Shown piece after piece: positions 58,249 to 64,000 of a stretch of DNA of 64,000 nucleotides (positions are counted from its first letter, which is position 1; each line of letters starts with the position of its first letter). The stretch is from Nemania diffusa (lineage: Eukaryota > Ascomycota > Sordariomycetes > Xylariales > Xylariaceae). The position numbers and the translations under genes were made by a program. The notes beneath the pieces were generated by a model. The model saw only the letters and a program-made list of their open reading frames with translations, had not been told where the DNA came from and did not search any database. The stretch lies in contig JBBPUQ010000010.1 in NCBI GenBank assembly GCA_038501195.1, forward strand, positions 3,036,001 to 3,100,000, in the 5' to 3' direction.

Positions 58249-59162
58249 ATGCGGTTCTTGTGTCTTCCAGGCGCATATGGTAGCGCTGATGTGAGTTTGC
58301 CATCCCTCAAATACGCAATGGGACACTGACGGTCCAGTAGAAATTCCAGGTTCAGCTAGGTATAACTGCCTGCTATAGCTTTAAGCTCGGAGTACTACCT
58401 GACTAACATTTTCAACCTCAGCTCCTCTAGTCAATGAGTTGACTTCTGATGACTCAGCCTCTTTTCGTTTCATTAACGCTCCATGTGAGGCGGTTCCTCC
58501 CGAGGGATTTGAAGACTTCTTTGGCAAGCCTCCTTATTACCGATTCATTGAGCCAGACGAAAAGGAGACGAATGACACTGATGTGCTATCTCGTATTCGC
58601 GACTTTCCAGAATGTGATACTCCTGAAGACACTATGCGGGAGCTCTTCAAAGAAGGTGTAGCAAGCAGTGTATTGAGCACGAAGAGGGCAATTGAATTCT
58701 TGCTGGACATCATGGAGAAAGAAGGCCCATTCGAGGGCATAATCGGCTACTCCGAAGGGGCTACAGTCGCGGGGACATTACTCCTTGCCGAGCAGGAGCT
58801 GTTCGAGAAGACTGGGCGCCAACAGATGATCAAATGTGCCATTTTCTTTGCTGGCTGGCCGCCGCTCGATCCCCGGACATTCTCCATGGTCTTGTCCGAC
58901 GAGTCCGACACGATGATTAACATCCACACGTGTCATATCAGTAAGTTAGATAACATGATTGTTGAAATGAGCACTAATTAATGTCGTGTCAGTCGGCTCG
59001 CTAGACCCTTACGTCGCTGGATCAATGGCTCTCTACAATACCTGCGAGCCTGATTACGCACACATCTTTGACCACGGCAAAGGTCACACATTGCCAAGGG
59101 AAAGAGTCGTCATCAAGGAGCTTGGAGATGTGATTCGCAACATGATAGCAGAGGCGTCGTAA
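58249..59162 (+). CDS. FSH-type serine hydrolase, probable PKS product-releasing enzyme, four exons
   Basis: Alpha/beta-hydrolase of the FSH family, which includes LovG, the enzyme that frees the product of an HR-PKS in lovastatin synthesis. Spliced model: 58249-58290, 58341-58359, 58422-58940, 58993-59162, 249 residues. The second exon is only 19 nt; it is required because it supplies KFQVQL between MRFLCLPGAYGSAD and APLVNEL. Seen directly: nucleophile Ser in GYSEG, the SLDPY loop with the likely acid Asp, and His in GHTLPRE. Introns of 50-62 bp have good branch sites (CACTGAC, CTGACTAAC). It is divergent from the PKS, which has no thioesterase of its own, so trans release of the PKS chain is the natural inference. 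The gene is followed by the ABC transporter in the same direction. Confidence 0.92.
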
Positions 59163-59807
59163 GGCTGTGCGAGGGAAACCAGGGGGCCTGGTAAAATAAA
59201 TTTCAAGATAGATTGAATATAGATATATGTGCTCCCATCAGATTATTTTCTGACGAGTTAGGAATGGCCTCGATGTCACTCAGCCGCAGTGAATGCGCCA
59301 TCTTCTAGAAATCTCCGGGCTTTGCATAAACAGACAATGCCCGTCGTATGCAAGATAAGCAATATCACTCAGATAAACCAAGTTTTCATCTTCACAATAT
59401 GCAATGTCGATCTATACTCCCTATGAATTGACGGAGAGGCTAGCAAAGGCCCAAACAGCATGCAGGGATCCGCCACAACCGCGAAAGAAGAATAAGAGGA
59501 ATGTGTTAATATGTTCTTAATTGGGGTTGGAGGGCATAGATCTTGTACTCGGCGGAGCTCATCTCCGATCACTTGAGTTTATCCAGACCGGTTCCCCCGG
59601 GCGTCGCAAGCAACGCTGGCATGGCAGTAAGTACTAGTAGTCATGTTCAAGAACCCAGGGGACTGCTGAGTCTATGTCCCCCTACCCTGCGTGGTTTGGC
59701 TGCTTTGCAGGTTCAATAATCGCTCCCTCGGATTAAAAATTACCCCTACCCTTACCTTCGCACCGAAGGAAAGTTCACTAACCCATTAGCCACTTGCTGT
59801 ACCCAGG
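59163..59807. other. Spacer between hydrolase and ABC transporter
   Basis: About 640 bases likely holding the transporter promoter; no gene seen. Confidence 0.5.
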
Positions 59808-62800
59808 ATGGCAGGGGTTTTAGCCGGCAGCCAAGATGAGGCGTTGCAAGCTCAACAGCCACAGCACAGTGACTTAGCTGCGTCTCCTGGACCATCCCGG
59901 GGCCCAGAACATAGCGAACGCAATCCATTGCCAGGCCCGTCACCAGTGTCATTAGCGAATATTGCGTCGGTTGTAACGCAACCATCAATAGCGACACTCA
60001 GCGCAACAGATTCAAGCACTGACCTTCTAAGTGCTCCAGCACCCTTTGCGAAGGCTACGTCGCTAGCCTCAAGGCCCTCTATAGTGTCATTAGATGAGCA
60101 TAGCAGTGCCCCAAATGTCACAGAGGGCCGTCGCACGATATCTGTGAAGCCATCGTTAGCTTCGCTGCCTGAATCTCCAGACGCTCCGGTAGGGCCAAGC
60201 CTATCGCCAGTCCAGTCAGCAACTACTGCGCCTAGTGCAGCAGCACCAGTGTCGCCAGCGAAAGCTACTGCGTCAACTGCTGTACCTCTAGCTCCAGCTC
60301 ATGACCCTGGAAAGTGGCGAAGCAGGATAAGAGGTTATAAACGGTCTTTAGGAGATTTTGGGGTATGTCTCTTCGCCGCTAGTAGTGAGTGTTGCATTGT
60401 GCTCATCATTTTCACAGAGAATATTCACTTACTCAACATGGAACGACCGGTTGTTTCTCTGTCTCTCCGTCGTAGCGGCGATTGGAGCCGGCGCTGCATT
60501 CCCTATTATGACCATTATCTTCGGTGCGTGCTACTCCCTTATGGCGTGTTTGCAGTATTGACTGGTATAGGGCAATTGATTGGTCGTATCGCATCGGTAC
60601 GCGGAAACACTGTGCAACAGGCGCAGGATGAATATCGAAATCTCATCAGCAGATATGTGTAAGTGCTAACAGAAAGAAATAATAATTAGGGTAATCTGAC
60701 TTCTCAGGCTTTACCTAGTGTACCTCTTCATAGGGAGATTCATCCTAGGATATATCGCTACTGTAAGTATACTTCAATCATCGCGCAGATAGACGGACTC
60801 ATAAATTCTAGCTGGGATTTCGAATGATGAGCTTTCGTATTTCATCGGCATTGCGATTAGCCTACGTCAAGGCTCTCCTGGAGCTTCCGGTTTCTCTACT
60901 CGACACCCAACCTCCCGGCCAGATCGCAGCCATCATCACGGCCACCGCAAACACTCTACAGATAGGAATATCTGAAAGGTTGGGCATAGTCATTCAGACC
61001 CTGTCTATGCTCGCCACTGCTATAATCGTCGCTTACACTCATAGCTGGAAGCTAGCTTTAGTGACTAGTAGCGGTCTTCTACTTATTACGCTCTGCTATT
61101 GTATCACTATTCCTTTTTTGGTGAGAAATATGAAAGAGGTAGAAGACGCGAATATCCATGCTTCTGCGGTAGCAAGCGAGGCCTTTTCTTCAATAAGGAT
61201 GGTAGCTGCCTGTGGTGCGGAGCTAAAGATGGTAGACAGGTATAGAAAATGGGTAGATGAAGCCAACCGAAGAGGTCTTAGATTATCGGGGATAGTTGCT
61301 ATTCAGCAAGCGACAAGTAAGTAGCCTAGGCTGTTGATCCGAGTGTATAATGCTAACAAGATATAATAGTCTATTTTAGTGTCTACTCGTACGTCGTTTC
61401 ACACATGGCTGACGGAACATTGATGCTAACTATGTTTAAGCACATTCGCATTGGCGTTTTGGTTTGCAGTTAAGCTACTAACTAATTTCGAAATTGATAA
61501 TGTCGGGACTACAATTACGTGAGTATACAAGTCTCGAAGCGGTACTACTATTAACGCATCCGCAGTATCCTAATGTGCGTCACGATGATCGCAACCGGTG
61601 TTGGAAGCATCGCCGCGCCAATATCAGCTGCGGCCCGAGCATCTGGTGCAGCCAGGATCCTGTTCAATGGAATAGATGCCCCAAGGCCTACTGTCACTGG
61701 CTTCAAGCACCCCGAGGCATCTGCTACGGGTGACATTGTTCTGTGGAATGTCAACTTCACGTATCCAACCCGGCCAACTCTCAAAGTTCTCGATAACTTA
61801 AACCTGATAATCCCTGCTGGTAAGGTGACAGCGATTGTTGGGCCATCGGGCTCGGGGAAGAGCACCATAGTGGCCCTGATCCAACGTTGGTACGAGATGG
61901 ACGGAGACATGGGGGATAAGAAACTAGTAAGTAGCATTCGTCTCATTAGCTCGAATCACACTAATCTTAAACCAGATCCTATATTTCCGTAATGGATCCG
62001 TCACTGTTGGTGGCCGTAAGCTTACCGACCTGGATCTCAAGTGGTGGAGATCCCAGATTGGGCTTGTTCAGCAAGAGCCATTCCTCTTCAATCAAACGAT
62101 ATTTGAGAACGTAGCATCCGGGCTAGTGGGGACCGAATGGGAAGATGCGGAAATTGAAGTCAAGAGAGAGCTAGTCCAAGCGGCCTGTAAAGAGGCCTAT
62201 GCAGATGAGTTCATCTCTAGACTACCTGACGTAAATGGATACCCCTTGAGTGATCTTTCATTTAGCTGATTTTCTCAAAGGGATATGAAACCCACGTTGG
62301 AGATGCTGGCATTAAGCTCAGCGGCGGCCAGCGCCAACGACTTGCAATTGCGAGGGCAATTATCAAGCAGCCCAAGATCTTAATCCTAGACGAGGCAACA
62401 AGCTCCATTGATGTTCGCGGTGAGAAGGTTGTGCAAGCTGCCCTTGACAGGGTTTCCAAAAATCGCACCACGATTATGATCGCCCATCGGCTGGCAACCG
62501 TCAAGAAAGCAGATAACATCGTCGTGCTCGCAAAGGGGAAGGTAGTCCAGTGGGGGAATCACGAGAGCCTTATGGCGGCGATTGGAGGACCATACTGGTT
62601 ACTGACTCAGTCCCAAGAGCTCAAGATGGGTGATGATGGCCATGCAGACGACATGTCAGAAGTCACCGAAGAAGAGAAACGAACTATGGATCTGATGACA
62701 CTAGACAAAAGCCAAGCTAACGAGGTTGGCAGGGGTGGTGCTGTCGCTGATGAGACTATTTGGACACCTAAGGGTATTTTCCGAAGCTTTGGGACTCTGC

Positions 62801-64000
62801 TCATAGAGCAGAAGCGTAGTTTTCCCTGGTATATGGTGATGATGTTTGGAGCAATCATCGCCGGAGGTAAGTTGTCGACCCTCCCTACAAGACTTTTCAC
62901 TAAGAATCGAGGAAGGTAGTCCGCCTGTGCAAGCATACATCTTCGCGAATCTTATCGCTTCCTTCGCGTTCTGGGGAGATATTCTAAAAGAGATAACCAA
63001 CTTTTGGTGCATCATGTTCGTGGCCTTGGCTTCAGCTGCAGCTCTCGGCTACTTCTGCCTCGGCTTTGCATCTACTAGGGTCGCATTTGTAAGTATCGAA
63101 GCCCTGAAGAAGTATTCATCTAATAGGTAATAGCACATAACAACTGCCTATCGTTTGGAGTATTTCCAGAACATCATCTCGAAGACCGTAGCATGGTTCG
63201 ACGGCGAGGGTCGCTCTGTCGGGGCCCTGACAGGACTTGTGGCTAGTGATCCTACGCAACTACAGGAACTGCTCGGGACGAATATAACATTCACAATAAT
63301 CTCGATCTTGAGTGTAGTCGGATGTTTGATCATCTCGTTCTATTTCGGCTGGAAGCTCACTCTGGTAGCCTTCGCATCCGCGATGCCGCTCGCTCTTGGC
63401 GCTGGATTTTATCGAATTCGGGTCGAAAAGCGATTTGAGACGATGAACCTCAAAGTTTTTGCCGAGAGCGCGAAATTTGCAACTGAGTCTGTTGGGGCCA
63501 TTAGAACAGTTACCGCTCTTACTTTGGAAGATCTAATATGTCAGCGATACGAAGAGTTGCTCCAGAATCACGTCAAAGAAGCCTTCAAGCGCGCCCGATT
63601 TGCTACCTTGATTTTTTCAGCTAGTGACAGTCTCCCATTACTTGCTATGGCGTTTGTGCTTTGGTGCGCCATCTCATATTCTCTCTAAGAATTGATTCTA
63701 ATGCGTAAATAGGTACGGAGGAACACTTCTAATTAGCGGAGAGTACATGACTTTCAATTACTGTGAGTAAACCGCATCCATGGTTTTACTATTGTTGACA
63801 ATAATATAGTGGTCGTCTACATAGCTATTGTGCAGGTGAGTTTACACATGGAGGATCTTTCAGAACCTGAATGTAACTATTGTGAAGGGTGCCATAGGAG
63901 CCGGCCAGTGGCTCAGTTTTGCCCCCAGTAAGTCATAGTCTCATCAACCTAAAGTATCCAGTGCTAACATTTTGGAAGACATCGCGCAAGCTGCTGCAGC
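59808..64000 (+). CDS. ABCB-type multidrug transporter, partial at right end, at least 16 exons
   Basis: Full-size MDR/P-glycoprotein-like exporter, cut off by the window edge after about 1149 residues, before the second nucleotide-binding domain. Exons: 59808-60362, 60418-60523, 60571-60658, 60708-60762, 60812-61316, 61370-61388, 61441-61518, 61566-61926, 61976-62230, 62281-62866, 62916-63088, 63134-63663, 63713-63762, 63810-63835, 63888-63927, 63979 onward. A disordered Ser/Ala/Pro-rich leader of about 170 residues precedes the first membrane domain. NBD1 is complete: Walker [10 protein letters not shown] (561-569), signature LSGGQRQR (687-694), Walker B ILILDEA (707-713), and His743 in AHRLAT. 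A second membrane domain follows ([15 protein letters not shown] loop). All fifteen introns are 45-55 bp. Next to the PKS and hydrolase it probably exports the pathway product or gives self-protection. Confidence 0.93.

Noticed and set aside
58439..58981. Single-exon hydrolase model starting within the third exon
   Set aside because: It lacks the N-terminal MRFLCLPGAYGSAD strand and the catalytic histidine, both supplied by flanking exons with good splice sites.

Overview
The window reads as a chromosome segment of a filamentous ascomycete (Pezizomycotina). Genes carry many 45-145 bp spliceosomal introns with GT-AG ends and CTRAC-type branch sites. Gene families are typical of the group: Baeyer-Villiger monooxygenase, Clr5-domain protein, NCS1 and YAT permeases, and a highly reducing polyketide synthase. 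Long spacers rich in TAGGTA/TACCTA words suggest, but do not prove, a Sordariomycete. I rebuilt the spliced models by hand from homology, splice signals and frame. In every complete multi-exon model except the doubtful 27.9-28.6 kb gene, the exon lengths sum to a multiple of three.

Left part, 1-14.4 kb: a seven-exon Baeyer-Villiger-type monooxygenase (2504-4769), a small high-GC secreted or anchored protein that may be sulfotransferase-like (5966-6526), a small hypothetical protein (8434-9046) convergent with a Clr5-domain protein (9225-10947, minus), and the DNA primase large subunit PRI2 (12705-14405). The PRI2 promoter holds four ACGCGT (MCB) sites.

Middle part, 14.4-27.9 kb: about 13 kb with almost no coding signal. 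It has microsatellites, TAGGTA palindromes, a GC-alternating block beside an AT-rich island, and one believable small gene with two CxxC pairs (21665-21916, minus).

Right part, 27.9-64 kb: a hypothetical protein, a secreted beta-propeller of SMP-30/hetero-Diels-Alderase type, an MFS exporter, a cytochrome P450, a decayed gene fragment, an NCS1 purine-cytosine permease, an F-box protein, an aldo-keto reductase, an amino-acid permease and a secreted phytase-like double propeller with EGF repeats. These are followed by what looks like a biosynthetic core: a 2299-residue highly reducing PKS (KS-AT-DH-ER-KR-ACP, no methyltransferase), a divergently transcribed FSH-type serine hydrolase of the kind that releases HR-PKS products, and an intron-dense ABCB multidrug transporter that runs off the right end. 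The P450, MFS, AKR and beta-propeller are plausible tailoring and export partners, but unrelated-looking housekeeping-type genes are interspersed, so the cluster limits are uncertain. The most unusual point is that the PKS dehydratase domain has lost several signature residues although its ER and KR look intact.

No tRNA, rRNA, CRISPR array or intact transposon was recognised.
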